A stretch of DNA of 64,000 bases. It comes from JACCQS01 sp963766765 (GTDB lineage Bacteria > Actinomycetota > Actinomycetes > Mycobacteriales > Geodermatophilaceae). The stretch covers positions 248,001 to 312,000 of the forward strand of contig CAVYBR010000015.1 of NCBI GenBank assembly GCA_963766765.1, given 5' to 3'. Each line of letters opens with the position of its first letter. Within the stretch, counting starts at the first letter, position 1. Position numbers and translations under genes: made by a program. Of this stretch, positions 19,401 through 27,800 are shown piece by piece. The notes under the pieces are model-generated. The model was not told the origin of the DNA. It worked only from the letters and a program-made list of their open reading frames with translations, and searched no databases.

Positions 19401-21874
19401 AGGGAGAAATGAGCCGGTACTACCGCGCTCAGGTCAGGCAGCGAGGCATGTCCGTCGCACGACACCTGGCAAATGCCGGATTCCCGGAAGAGATTCAGAG
19501 AACGATCAACGACGCTGTCAAGGGAGACTCCAAGGATGGACAGCAGAAGTCTCGACGCGGACGCCGCGCCGGACGCGGAGTTCGGGAACGCGCTGGCCTA
19601 CTACCAAGTGCGGAATCTGGACCAGGCAGTGACGGTCAACCTGTTCGTGGTGCAGGAGTCGACGGAGTCAATGAGGGCTCTGCGCCTGAATCATCCGACG
19701 CTGACGTGGACGTTCGATCCGGGGACGGTCCAATACGTGTTGGCCGAGAGCGCAGCACGACAGGAGAACAGGACCAGGGAAGTGGACCGGATCCAGGCCG
19801 AGGAGATAGCGACACTGCTGAAGGCTCCACTGCCGAGCGAAGTGGCACTCCGGACGTTGATGAACGAGGCAGCGGGACCCCCCCTGGACTAAACGAGCAA
19901 GCGGCCAAGGACGGCCGTCGCCCGCCCCGACAGACTGGCGGCAGGGACGGCTCCTCCGAGTCAACCCCCGAGCCGGACGCCGAGCCGGACCCGCTGGACA
20001 CGAGAACGACGCGCATCCCAGCGCCTCCGCCGACGCCCGAACGTGCGTTCCGTCATGCGTACCGGACGCGCACCATGGCTGGCTTCGCCCGCAACCTGAA
20101 CTTCGCGGACGCGGTCAGGCATGCTCGAGACCAGCTGGCCCGGCTGGCCGCTCCGGAGGTCTTCGCCACCCTCTCGGACGAGGAAGTAGTCGCCATCCAG
20201 GACTACACGACCAACTCCCAGGCGATCAGCGAAGCGATCCGGAGCGGGGATCCAAGCCGTTTGGCTCCGTTCGCCGCCCAGATCCAGCTCATCACGTCCG
20301 GCCTGAACAGACTCCCGGCACACGTCGGCCCGGTCCATCGTCACATCTACGTCCCGGCGAGCCCCGAGCGCGCCACGACACTCTCGGTGACCCCGGAGCA
20401 GGTCAGTGACCGATATCAGGTCGGGGATATCGTCACCGAGCCTGGGCCGGTGAGCACGGACGTCAATCCCCATGTGGCCCAGGCGGATCGGGTGCTCTTC
20501 GAGATCCACTCCCACACCGGCAGGCTCATCCAGCCGCTGTCGAGCAAGCACAACGAGGAGGTCGAAGTCCTCTTCGCTCCCGGCAGTCAGTTCCAGGTAG
20601 TCGACAAGGTCCGGGTCGACATCATTGAGGACGGTCAGCCGACCGGTCGTTACGTGTGGAAGTACGTACTCAACGATGTGAGCGCCACGGCGCAGCCGAG
20701 CGCGGAGCCCGACAGAGGCGCCGAGGTGGACACGTTCGAAGCGCTCGTCGCCGCGCTGGAAGCCACGGCAGACGTCCCTGGGTCAGGGCACATCACCTCG
20801 ATGGGAGACCTCGACCCGGCGCAACGGACCGCGCTCGAAGAGGCGCAGGCGATGGCGGCGCGGGCGCTCACGGGGGAAGAAGTGCCCGCGGACGTCAGCT
20901 GGCGAACCGTCGAGCCAGACGGCCCGGGAACCGTTCCGCAGGGGCTCGAGGTGAGGGTCGGCGACCGGACGTTCGTGATCCTCGTCGGACCCGCCCCCGC
21001 CGCCACGACCTCGGACGTGACGCAGAGTCGGGTTGGGATCGATGAGCGGGGCGGTGTGCACGTATCGGTGTCCCCCGAGGCAATGACCGATCTCGAGCCA
21101 CTCATCGCCGCGGGGATACACCTGGCGTTGGAGTTGGCCCAGGACGCAGACCGGAACCCGGACAGGACCCGAAGCCTGGACGCGCGGCGGATCATTGCTC
21201 GCGGCATCCTGAGCCAGGGTGCGATGCCCGCCGGCGCGAGCCGGGTCGACAGGGACTTCTCCGTCCCTGGCCGTTACGACGTGCGCCACGCCGACGGGAC
21301 CGTTCGGGTAGACATCGAACTCCAACCGGAGGTGGATCTCGAAACATCCGACCCGGGGATCAGTTGGGTCGGCACGAGTGCTGATGGCATCACCATCAGC
21401 TTCTCCCCCGAGTCGCGCCGGGTGCCGTACAACCCCTCGTCGACCAGGCCGTCAGCTCCAAGACGCGGCTACAGGCTGGTCGCGCCGAGCATCCGGAAGT
21501 GGCCCAAGTCGCGCGCTTGGCAGCGGCGGCTTCGGCGCGCCTGCACGCCTGGGCGATCCAGGAAGAGCCGTTCCCTGACCCTGCCCACGTCGACGTGGTA
21601 CGCGGACGACAGGCAACGGTCGTCGAAACCGTCATGGCCGTGCCAGCGACCGACGACGAGCCCTTCCGCCGGCCGAGCGTGCGAATCAACGACTTCAACG
21701 TTGTTCAAGTGGTTGTCTCCCCCGGCGCGGATCTGGACCCGATCGCCGCCGAGCTGCAGGAGGCGATCGAGGAGGCCCTTGTCCGGTCCGCTCCGGCCGT
21801 ACGACCGGGCACCGAAGACGACCCCGAGGTCGTCCTGGTCCGGGAAATGGTGGAGGTCGCCGCGGTCGACCTAG
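15056..21874 (+). CDS. Middle part of the giant toxin: toxin domains of the array
   Basis: The open frame is 2,272 codons, but its credible coding part is about 15380-21404; before that the alternative frame is coding, and after the C5 run at 21405 the sense continues in frame 1. From 15380 it reads an Ala/Pro/Thr linker, the HELAES domain, two RelA/SpoT-like domains and an ADP-ribosyltransferase domain, joined by acidic Gly/Asp/Ser/Pro linkers. Three putative immunity genes lie inside it in the +1 frame. Because no start codon with a ribosome-binding site is evident near 15380, it is probably not an independent gene but a continuation of the frame that starts at 13927. Confidence 0.75.
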   Translation: MPTRPTGVRSAAGTAPGKAEVVAPAVVPAVGPVPAGPAPVAVAAAGAVARTPGVARTPGVARTPGVAPTPGVARTPGAAPTQGAAPTQGAAPTPAAKARRRPPRLRRPAPAPAPAPAPAPTPAGAPAPAAVETPAPTSGESPAPGPADQGSTDQTGAEVPGAPGADSTSTDSSQPGAPHPTAESPSPTVEQADSTQAGQADPTSQQPQTGPEAQGDQRDPSVSAPIGTGAESVQPTVGQGPDDVTGVSPTGQTDTDQPAGAAGTDASSTTQSDGSLTTMAAPPAAVGMGQAAAPAAAAPATSTGPISPAAPVSPAAPVSPAAPATQDSRSPSAAAPEEGSDRAPTHEGVSSDQGTDETRAPTADTTTESDPAGSVADGQTADAAQAAEPAQVVAPSAAPAVGEAALSGPPVAPDAQTALAADGGPDVLAAAAQSGLPATIQRDLQAARDHEAAQTERGHRPPGATRDASGRRPRDVLNDAAQQAWAGSAYDAIRSVSSDVDDIVEALAEHKRVNGQTGFTEAEIAQIKSHLFFEDHALTGYDDRGNRLETPDWRRFDSDPDIAEAWIRLSEGRPLPYDIVLLEHELAESRWLGDHPGSTYSTAHRQANRQFPWEKMIPESTRENPRNWSRPNGDPRRVPEDVGDRYRGGIPVRGLGEEPGHPPGDRQGESEGAPEGGPVRPDSPEGDRSADPATRGDRPVAERRGDPELNPRPKVTGGRAPGPDPETGGAVDDGANPEDVPYEQMRDQILEEVDAATDLLVEQLKAEAAAQEMEAAGATQNQPPGQEPPAYTTLSRAVEAAQEIADQALLDLNVVIDNVNSTMPGPDLEVIKTQHRVKTADSLIRAYALENAISQTSAAEFLRSHTDDLIRFSVVVPVENYSGNVNAVLSDLADSGYTVASVKSFWRTGNRYPGLNITLTNSSGTRMEVQFPTPAAAALSDLTHRDYQVLRLPGAVVAARVEAFGHILEINRRAGVDQQIPDTSTLEIPVSPGRDQPNTRPIDNSPERWFTKHSEVGRLYRNQLSKLGPEGRSIAERLETAGFSEEVRTRLARAIEGAIQDAAQPPDLLRGDRPGSARTGEPLHPGAVSGTDQGDPAASSDEDVDVRPDDGSSPPDGRLRPGGRPGLESRPEAGRGDSDTAEGSTAERSGAPDVDERGSRPPTGLSEPASEDVGPPPRQSGGKDMSDSPDESTQRVLGASEPHPSTPRPYAETRAELLTSLAERTANLIETIPQESIQKLWDAVAKAGPIADEAMRDLSDVAQAWNRANGTSIELAGTEFRVKPTSSLARKYAIANNVTPQNATAFAETVDDLVRFSALIPEIDYGKTVLGFLAALAEQGYALQGDEPIVNLWKAGNLFHGLSVKLVHEASGQLIELQFPTRASYVLGKATHPDYEIYRFAFESVAKRVEAIAHYVLLNLQADIDGRLPDTTGLPEAQGNGPDKFFDAEGEMSRYYRAQVRQRGMSVARHLANAGFPEEIQRTINDAVKGDSKDGQQKSRRGRRAGRGVRERAGLLPSAESGPGSDGQPVRGAGVDGVNEGSAPESSDADVDVRSGDGPIRVGRERSTTGEQDQGSGPDPGRGDSDTAEGSTAERSGTPDVDERGSGTPPGLNEQAAKDGRRPPRQTGGRDGSSESTPEPDAEPDPLDTRTTRIPAPPPTPERAFRHAYRTRTMAGFARNLNFADAVRHARDQLARLAAPEVFATLSDEEVVAIQDYTTNSQAISEAIRSGDPSRLAPFAAQIQLITSGLNRLPAHVGPVHRHIYVPASPERATTLSVTPEQVSDRYQVGDIVTEPGPVSTDVNPHVAQADRVLFEIHSHTGRLIQPLSSKHNEEVEVLFAPGSQFQVVDKVRVDIIEDGQPTGRYVWKYVLNDVSATAQPSAEPDRGAEVDTFEALVAALEATADVPGSGHITSMGDLDPAQRTALEEAQAMAARALTGEEVPADVSWRTVEPDGPGTVPQGLEVRVGDRTFVILVGPAPAATTSDVTQSRVGIDERGGVHVSVSPEAMTDLEPLIAAGIHLALELAQDADRNPDRTRSLDARRIIARGILSQGAMPAGASRVDRDFSVPGRYDVRHADGTVRVDIELQPEVDLETSDPGISWVGTSADGITISFSPESRRVPYNPSSTRPSAPRRGYRLVAPSIRKWPKSRAWQRRLRRACTPGRSRKSRSLTLPTSTWYADDRQRSSKPSWPCQRPTTSPSAGRACESTTSTLFKWLSPPARIWTRSPPSCRRRSRRPLSGPLRPYDRAPKTTPRSSWSGKWWRSPRST
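15193..15336 (+). repeat. Eight 18-bp tandem repeats encoding GG[GS]SN[TS]
   Basis: Eight in-frame copies of an 18-base unit encode a Gly/Ser/Asn linker that separates the channel-like N-domain from the toxin array. The unit length is divisible by three, so copy-number change would not disturb the frame. The apparent frame change lies 40 bases downstream. Confidence 0.9.
16490..16925 (+). other. Toxin-like domain 1 with HELAES motif
   Basis: Main-frame residues about 855-1000 of the composite protein form a compact, well-balanced domain after low-complexity linker. Conserved-looking elements are SHLFFEDHAL, RFDSDPDIAEAWIRL, LLEHELAES (16796-16822), TYSTAHRQAN and FPW. The HE pair and later His suggest a metal or nuclease-type active site, though it is not HExxH. 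Its position directly before a small ORF with a good ribosome-binding site is the layout of a polymorphic-toxin tip and its immunity gene. I do not recognise the Pfam family with certainty. Confidence 0.55.
16950..17183 (+). CDS. Putative immunity protein nested in the toxin frame (copy 1)
   Basis: A 77-codon frame, +1 relative to the toxin path, starts with ATG eight bases after GGAG (16938-16941) and ends with TAA. The product has the composition of a real soluble protein (ETDTEVEYRYGDSEKNLDT, LVIDKANPKAP, VIARLIRQHAEI), while the main frame here reads an Arg/Pro/Gly/Asp-rich linker. It directly follows the HELAES domain, so it probably neutralises that toxin. Small proteins of this type are, from memory, found next to actinobacterial polymorphic toxins. 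The complete overlap with an open toxin frame is unusual. Confidence 0.7.
   Translation: MAIHVVYRKTLETDTEVEYRYGDSEKNLDTRLVIDKANPKAPPRVGPFDPIAQKVIARLIRQHAEIDQWPNGGAIQS
17400..18236 (+). other. RelA/SpoT-like nucleotide synthetase toxin domain, copy A
   Basis: Main-frame residues about 1160-1435 show the RelA/SpoT synthetase layout: basic substrate-binding segment HRVKTADSLIR, DDLIRFSVVVP with the strand and Asp-Arg motif, a Y-x-GLN element (NRYPGLNITL), and the acidic EVQFPT strand followed by a Tyr/Arg helix. Classical RelA has E-x-QIRT at the last strand. Toxins with this fold make (p)ppGpp or (p)ppApp, as Tas1 of Pseudomonas aeruginosa does. An immunity-like gene starts at its C-terminal edge. 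The HD hydrolase domain of true Rel enzymes is absent. Confidence 0.7.
18237..18551 (+). CDS. Putative RelA-toxin immunity protein nested in the toxin frame (copy 2)
   Basis: A 104-codon frame in the +1 phase starts nine bases after AGGGAG and ends with TGA at 18549-18551. The protein reads as soluble and folded (LIYYEVTVRDQPG, IRAIRLHHPTKTWTFDP, EEIATQLKAPLPSEVALRT). It is clearly paralogous to the copy ending at 19892: HPTxTWTFDPxTVQ and the last ~30 residues are nearly the same. Both copies stand directly after a RelA/SpoT-like domain, which argues that this family protects against that toxin class. The main frame reads through it as an acidic linker. Confidence 0.78.
   Translation: MQPNHLIYYEVTVRDQPGPANLFIQEPSAGPIRAIRLHHPTKTWTFDPTTVQARLMDDFDQGDDRVWRVDRKRAEEIATQLKAPLPSEVALRTLMKEAAGPLPD
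18459..18600 (+). repeat. Duplicated segment, left copy (partner 19800-19945)
   Basis: The 3' part of the copy-2 immunity gene and the following linker recur 1,341 bases downstream. Over the first ~70 bases only three mismatches are visible (GAGGAGATAGCGACAC... to the stop codon). Both the immunity frame and the toxin linker frame are therefore duplicated together, including the linker peptide STAERSG-[AT]-PDVDERGS just upstream. Identity much higher than that of the neighbouring RelA domains suggests recent duplication or gene conversion. Confidence 0.8.
18690..19535 (+). other. RelA/SpoT-like nucleotide synthetase toxin domain, copy B
   Basis: Main-frame residues about 1590-1870 repeat the architecture of copy A: basic FRVKPTSSLARKYA, DDLVRFSALIP, an FHGLSVKLV element, and IELQFPT followed by a helix with DYEIYRFA. 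The two copies share the motif order but differ at most positions, so this is an old paralogue pair or two independently captured toxins of one class. An immunity-like ORF starts at its C-terminal edge, exactly as for copy A. Confidence 0.68.
19536..19892 (+). CDS. Putative RelA-toxin immunity protein nested in the toxin frame (copy 3)
   Basis: A 118-codon frame in the +1 phase. The ATG at 19536 is preferred over an upstream in-frame start at 19473 because AGGGAG stands nine bases before it, the same arrangement as for its paralogue at 18237, and because residues before it come from the end of the RelA-like domain. The product has an extra N-terminal ~13 residues, then aligns throughout with copy 2 (ALAYYQV, MRALRLNHPTLTWTFDPG, LLKAPLPSEVALRTLMNE). 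The stop is TAA at 19890-19892. Probable immunity protein for RelA/SpoT-like copy B, possibly cross-protective. Confidence 0.78.
   Translation: MDSRSLDADAAPDAEFGNALAYYQVRNLDQAVTVNLFVVQESTESMRALRLNHPTLTWTFDPGTVQYVLAESAARQENRTREVDRIQAEEIATLLKAPLPSEVALRTLMNEAAGPPLD
20030..20690 (+). other. ADP-ribosyltransferase toxin domain inside the giant protein
   Basis: Main-frame residues about 2035-2255 carry the R-S-E pattern of bacterial mono-ADP-ribosyltransferases: arginine in VHRHIYVPA, then the strand with VSTD (S-T-S position), VLFEIHSHTGRLIQPLSS, and the E-x-E loop in HNEEVEVLFAPGSQF (about 20548-20590). The N-terminal helical part (LSDEEVVAIQDYTTNSQAI) is typical of VIP2-like and ART-family toxins. 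The likely targets are host or competitor proteins. Unlike the preceding toxin domains, no small nested immunity ORF follows it. Confidence 0.78.
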
Positions 21875-24800
21875 GGGTTCACACGCGAACGCTGGACAGC
21901 GGCGACATCGAAATCAGGTGGGCCGGCCAGGTGCTGGCGACGGTGACCATCTCTGTCGCCGACGACGTCTTCAGTAACCCGGCTCCGCCCTTGGCAACCT
22001 CGGCACAGAACGGCAACGAGGTGGCCGTCATCCTGGCGCCGGGCGCGAATCTTGCGGGGCTCTCGGAGGAGATCAAGCAGGACATCGACGCCGCTCGGTC
22101 GCACGACGCTTCCGTGCCGACCTCGACAGACCCGAACGGGCAGCTGGGCACGGTTGCCGACATGATCCGCGCGGCGGCGGCAGAGGCGGGCGTCTCGGCG
22201 GACATCACGAACGATCGGTTCATCCTCGATCGGAGCGGGAATCCGATCCAGGGCCGCATCGTCCAAGAGGGGACAAACGTCGAGGCTGAATCGGCACCCG
22301 CGGCCGCGGAATGGGACACCGCCTCCAACCGCCTGTTGGTCACAGTCCCCGCCGGAACCCAGCTCGACCAATTGCCGGGCGCTTTGACCACGGTGCTGGA
22401 GTCCGTGCTGGACCCAGCAGATCCTGCGGACACCACCGTGGCCGACAGCATCATCGAGGGATTGCTGGGCCCATCCGAAGATGGGGACGCCCGCCAGGAA
22501 CCGAACGTCGACGACGACGATGCTCCCGACGACACGCCGCCCGGCGGCGAGATCAGCGCTTCGGCGGTCGAGGGCTCCCGGTCCAACGGGCGGAAGTCGA
22601 GGTTCCCGCATCCACGGCGGATTCTGACCCGGGTCGTCAAGACGATGACGAGCTTCGCCGTCGCCGATGCCGCCGGCGTCGGGCTCGTGACAGGGCATGC
22701 GGACGGAACCTATTCGTTCCGCACACCCGGCGGCCGCTGGGTCCATACGACAGTGCGCACGGTATCGGACAGCGACCCCGACACGATCGGCACCGACATC
22801 GCGAGAACCACAATCGTCAATGCAGATCCCGGCCGGATCGAGGTCCGGATCTCGGATCGTGCGCCGCTGCGCGGCGTGCCGCGTGCTCTTGCCCATGAGA
22901 TCGCCGAGATGTCCCGGATCCTCGACGGGCACGCCTCTGTTGATCTGTCCGGCGATCTCCAACAGGACGGCGATCCCGACGGTGCCCCGGACCCAACCAA
23001 AGCGCACTGGGCTGGTCGCGTGGCCGAACTTCGTTGGGAGGCAGCACGACTCAAGTCTGAAAATCCCCTGACCCGGCGTCTCGCCGCGCGTGAGGCCTCG
23101 GCGCTCATGGATGAGATGCACCTGCACGCGGGGTACGTCAGCAAAGAGACGAGTGAATACGTCGGACGCTCGCCCGCATTCGACGCGATGCTCTCCACGC
23201 TTTCGGTCGAGGATCAGCAGATCGTTGCCACGCTGAACTACCTGCCCAAGGTGGCGTCGCTGCCCGCGGCAGTAGCCGAAACGTGGCGTTACGTCGCCAA
23301 GGGTTTGCTCACCGGAATCGTCACCGGCGGTGTCCCGGGAGCCGCGCTGATCGCGGTTTCGGGCGCAGCCGCATCCCCGGTGCTGGTCACCTTCGGCATC
23401 GTGACCGCCGCGGCAGGTATGGCCACAGCCGTGGTCGGAGCGCTGGCGGAGCGCGCCTTCGCGCTGCGACAGGACCACCTGACCAGGTACGTCTACACCT
23501 CCTTGATGCCGCTGTCCCCCGCATCCCGCCACCTGGTCGACCTGGAGGCGGCCGACCTCGCCCAGCAGGCCCGGGAACTGCGCCTGCAGGCAGCAGAGTT
23601 GTCAACTGAGTTGCATCACGACCCCGTTCGTCAGCAACACCTCGCGGATGCCCTGCGCAGCCAGGCAAGCGGCGTACCCGCTAGCCGCTTCACGACCCCA
23701 TCCGAGGCAGTCTCGGAGACGAGGCGCACGACACCGCGGATGCAGGAGATGGCCCGCCTGTCCGATCAGGCGCTCCGAGAGGCGGCGCGAGCCGCGGCCG
23801 AGCCGCGTGCCCACGACACGTACAGCTCGATGGACATCATGCCGACGCCGCGGACCTGGATCATGCGCGCTGCCGCCGGACCTTTCGCCGGGCTTGGTGC
23901 GGGCGCGATCGCGTTCCACATCGCAGTTGGCACACTCGGATTCGCCAGTTCCAACATCCTGCTCCCGTTGCTCGGCGTCGCCGCGGTGGGCGCGTTGGCC
24001 AGCGTTGCCAGCCAACGCTTCCTGGCAAGACAGTGGTTCACCGGCGAGGACAACCAGGAGAACACCAGGTACGAGCGGGAACGCGCAGCGGCCGCGGCCC
24101 GGGTCGAACAGCAACTCGCTCCGCTGCGTGACCAAGCGACCGTCCTCAACGAGGATGCGGCACGTCGCCGCGCGCTCGCCGGGATCCTGGACACCGCCGA
24201 ACAAGCGCTCATCGACGCTGCCGGTGATCCTGCCGCCACGCGGGCGGCGGTCGAGGCTGCCAGGGCTGCGGCAAGGGCCCTTGCTCCAGCGCCCGATCAG
24301 CAGACCCCAAGCCCCTCTCGGGACTCGGATGTATCTGACCGCGCCGAGGTCAGGGACGTCGAAGAGATTCCCGGGTCCCTTGCGGCTGACGGCCGTCGGT
24401 TCGCCCGACCCGTACATGTTGCTCGCCAGGCTCGTATGACGCTTGCCGGGCTCGGTGCGCGGGATGGCGTCCGGAACACGAGAATCGACGGCGACGCCGT
24501 CGAAATACATCTCCGCGGGGACCCAGACCCGATCCGCGTGAACATCGGCACCGTCGACGTCGACTTGCTGCGCACGGAGTCGCTCGTCGCCAGCGTGTCC
24601 GAGTCGACCGAACCGGGGGAGTCCGTCCGTGCCTTCACTGTTCATGTCTCGGATCGGGCATCAGACAATGATGTGACCCGCGCAGTGCTCTTCGCGGTGG
24701 ACAACATCCTCGCCGCACGAGCCGGCGTACCGACCGGCCCTGACCAGCTCATGCCCGGTGCGGTGACTGGGCCCATCGATCCGGACTCCGTCACGGCCCG

Positions 24801-27800
24801 GGATCTCAGCCGCCTCCGAGACATCACCCTGCTGCTCGATGCCATCGACGTGTCGGGTTCTCGAGCGCGACGGACTCTGCTGAACCAGTACGACGCCGCG
24901 TTGGTTGCAGCCGGGCTCGACCTGCCTGTGGACCAGGACATGGATGCGGATGCCGACGGAGCTGTCACCAGACGCCAGGCGATCGACCCAGCAGTACGTG
25001 AGCGACTGGAGTCCCGCGATCCGCTCCCCAGCGTGACACCGAGCATCTTCGTGCATCAGCGCAGATGGCTCGGCACCATGGCCCTGCCCGCGATCGGCAC
25101 GCCGCTGGCGATAGCCCTGCTCCGCGGTGTCAGTGAGGCAACCGTCCCGGGGATGCTGGCTGGTTTCATCGGACCACTGGTGTTCGGCGCCGGGAATGCG
25201 CTGGCGGAATGGCACACGAGCCGCGCGGTCGAGACCCGGCAGGTCAACCTCGAAGTCGGATCCACGATTCCGTCGCCGGAACGTCTCGCCCTCGAGGAGC
25301 GGTACCGGGCGCAGGTAGCTGCCCGGATCCAGGCAGCACAAGCTCAGTCGCGGGCCGAAGACGCGGCCCTGCAGGATCGCCGTACGCGCTTCGAGGCGGC
25401 ATTGGCTCAAGCCGAGCGAGCCGGGGCATTGCGCCCGGACCACGTTCGCGGACTGATCGATGCGCTGCCAACCATCTCCGAGCCGACGACGCCTGATGTC
25501 AACGAGGGCTTCTCGGCTCGGTCCGAAGCGCAAGGTTCGGCAACACCAGATGCGACGAACTCCCCCGACGTCGACCGGGCCGCTGCCGTTGCAGTGCTGG
25601 GCAGCATGGACGAGTCTGGAACCGAGGCCGCGCAGCGTGAGCCGTACACGATCCGCAAGGCAACTCCGCGGGTCATCGAATACGCGGGCTTGATCATCGG
25701 CGTCCCTCTCGCTGCGGCGGGGGCCGCCATGGGAATCGTCGTGGGTATCGGCCACGTGCCGGTCTCCGACATTTTCCATCCCAGTACCTGGGCGACAAAG
25801 GACCCGCTGTTGCTGGGCGCCATCATCGGGCCGTTCGCAGGCGCTGTGACCGCCGCGGTGTCGGCCGGGCAGGTGCTCGGGGAGCGCCTTGTCGGGAACC
25901 GCAATCCGCAGCTGTACGCAGACCTCGAGGTACTCCTGGCCGAGGAGAACGAGCAAATGGCCGGGTCATTGAAGAGTTCTCGGCTCGCGCCGCTGCACGA
26001 GGACCTTGACCGGGCGCAGGCGGAGTTGGCGAGCGTCCAGTCAGCGATCGCCCTCGCCGAGCGGCGCCAGGCCGACCTCCGTACCCAGGCGCTGGTCAAC
26101 CTGTTCGGTGGCAGCCCCCGCGAGAGCACGTCCTGGACTGCCCCGGTTGGGCGACCTGCCGGGCCCGGCGGTCCCGCGACTGGTGGTCCGACCAACGGCG
26201 GTCCCACGAACGGCGATCCGACCGGACGGCCGACCAACGGAGCGCCGATCGACGGTGCGCCGACGAATGGCGATCCGGTCGAGGCGCAGCCTGACGCCGG
26301 TGGGCCGCCGCACAAGGGCCCGACCGACCGGGACACCTCAACCGGACCGCCCGACGAGGGCGGGAACGAGGATGGGGGCCAGGATGCGGTTCCACCTCCG
26401 GATCCGCGACTGGCGCCGGCGATGGACGCGCTGGCGCGCGCCGCCGCGCTCCTCGACGTACAGGTCCACTCGGACGCTGCGCAGGGACCGGCCCTCACAC
26501 TCTCGACCGGACAGGCCCTGCGGGTCGCAGTCTCGTTGAGCGCGCGGACTACGGCGCCGCCGGTGACCGTGGACCAGCGTGCTGAGACGTTGGCGATCAG
26601 CATCAACCCGGACTCCCCCGTCGCAGACGTACAGCGTCAGGTCGCTCGCGAGGTGGCCGCCTTCATCGCCCGCCAAGCCGGCGCACCCCAGGGCACGCCG
26701 ACGTTGAGCCAGTCACCCCTGACGACTGCACAGACGCCGGATGCGTTGACCGTCGAGGATCACGCGGTCATCGCCGAGCTCGCTGAGCGACTGCGTCAGA
26801 CGCATGAGGCCGGACCGATCACGCGGGGCATTCTGGATCGGCGAGTGACGCGACTCCTGGACGAGTCCGGACTTCGTCAGGGCGCTCCGGACGCCGGTGC
26901 GCGACGTGCTCTGTTGCCGGCGGAGCTGACTGCAACGCTCGAAGCCCGGGACAACGGAACTCGCGAGTACGAGCCGGTGCGGGCGTTGCGTGCGGCGACG
27001 GCTGACGTCGGCAAGCTTGCCGAGGCACTGGGTCTACCAGTGACTCTGGACCGTGGCGACAACGAACTGCTCCACGTCCGACTGCCAGACGGCAACACCA
27101 AGTCGGTCCGGATCGTTGTCGCACCGGCTGGGACGATGTCCGGCGATGTAGCAATCCCTTCGGCCTCCTACCTCGCCGGCACGGTGACGATCGACGGACG
27201 TGCGTCGAACCCGGCCATCCAGATCGCGCTGGCCGGCGCCTTGGCTGAGCTGGCAGCCCGCGATCAGCTTGCTCCCTCAGGACCGCGTCTGCTGCGCCCG
27301 GACGTCGGCGATGACCCGGTCAATGAGTCTGGCCTGCACCGCCCTGACCTCACCGTGGCCGACCTGCGTGGGCTGGCCGAGCTGCGGATGGCGGCGCAGT
27401 TGGCGGCATCCTCGCTCCAAGCCAGCATCGCCGCCCGCTGGCATCGGGCGTTGGCCGTCGAACTCGGCTTGCACGGCCCCAGCGACGGCGCGACGATTCG
27501 TCGAGGCACCCTGACCGCCGCCGAAGAGCGCGAGATTGCCGCCCGGCACAACGCAGAGCACGAAGAGATAGTTCTCTCTCGACAGTTCGTCGAGCACGTG
27601 GCCCGCAGGCTCGGCGCCGCTGTGGTCCGGGTCAGTGCCGACCGGCTGACAGCAGGGCAGCGCCGAGTGCAGTCTCTGCTCACTGGTGCTCAGGGCAGTG
27701 AGGTACGAGTCGACTACACACTGGTCCCACCCGGGCCCGACGGTCAGGCTGTCGCTCGGGTCGAGCGCGCAGACTTCCTCCCGACGGGCGAGATCCGACT

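Noticed and set aside
19473..19535. N-terminal extension of the third immunity ORF
   Set aside because: The ATG at 19536 has the same AGGGAG spacing as the paralogue, and the extension is antiphase to the end of the RelA-like domain.
21871..23532. A 553-codon minus-strand frame inside the giant gene
   Set aside because: Cys/Gly/Arg-rich shadow; the plus frame carries recurring modules and motifs.
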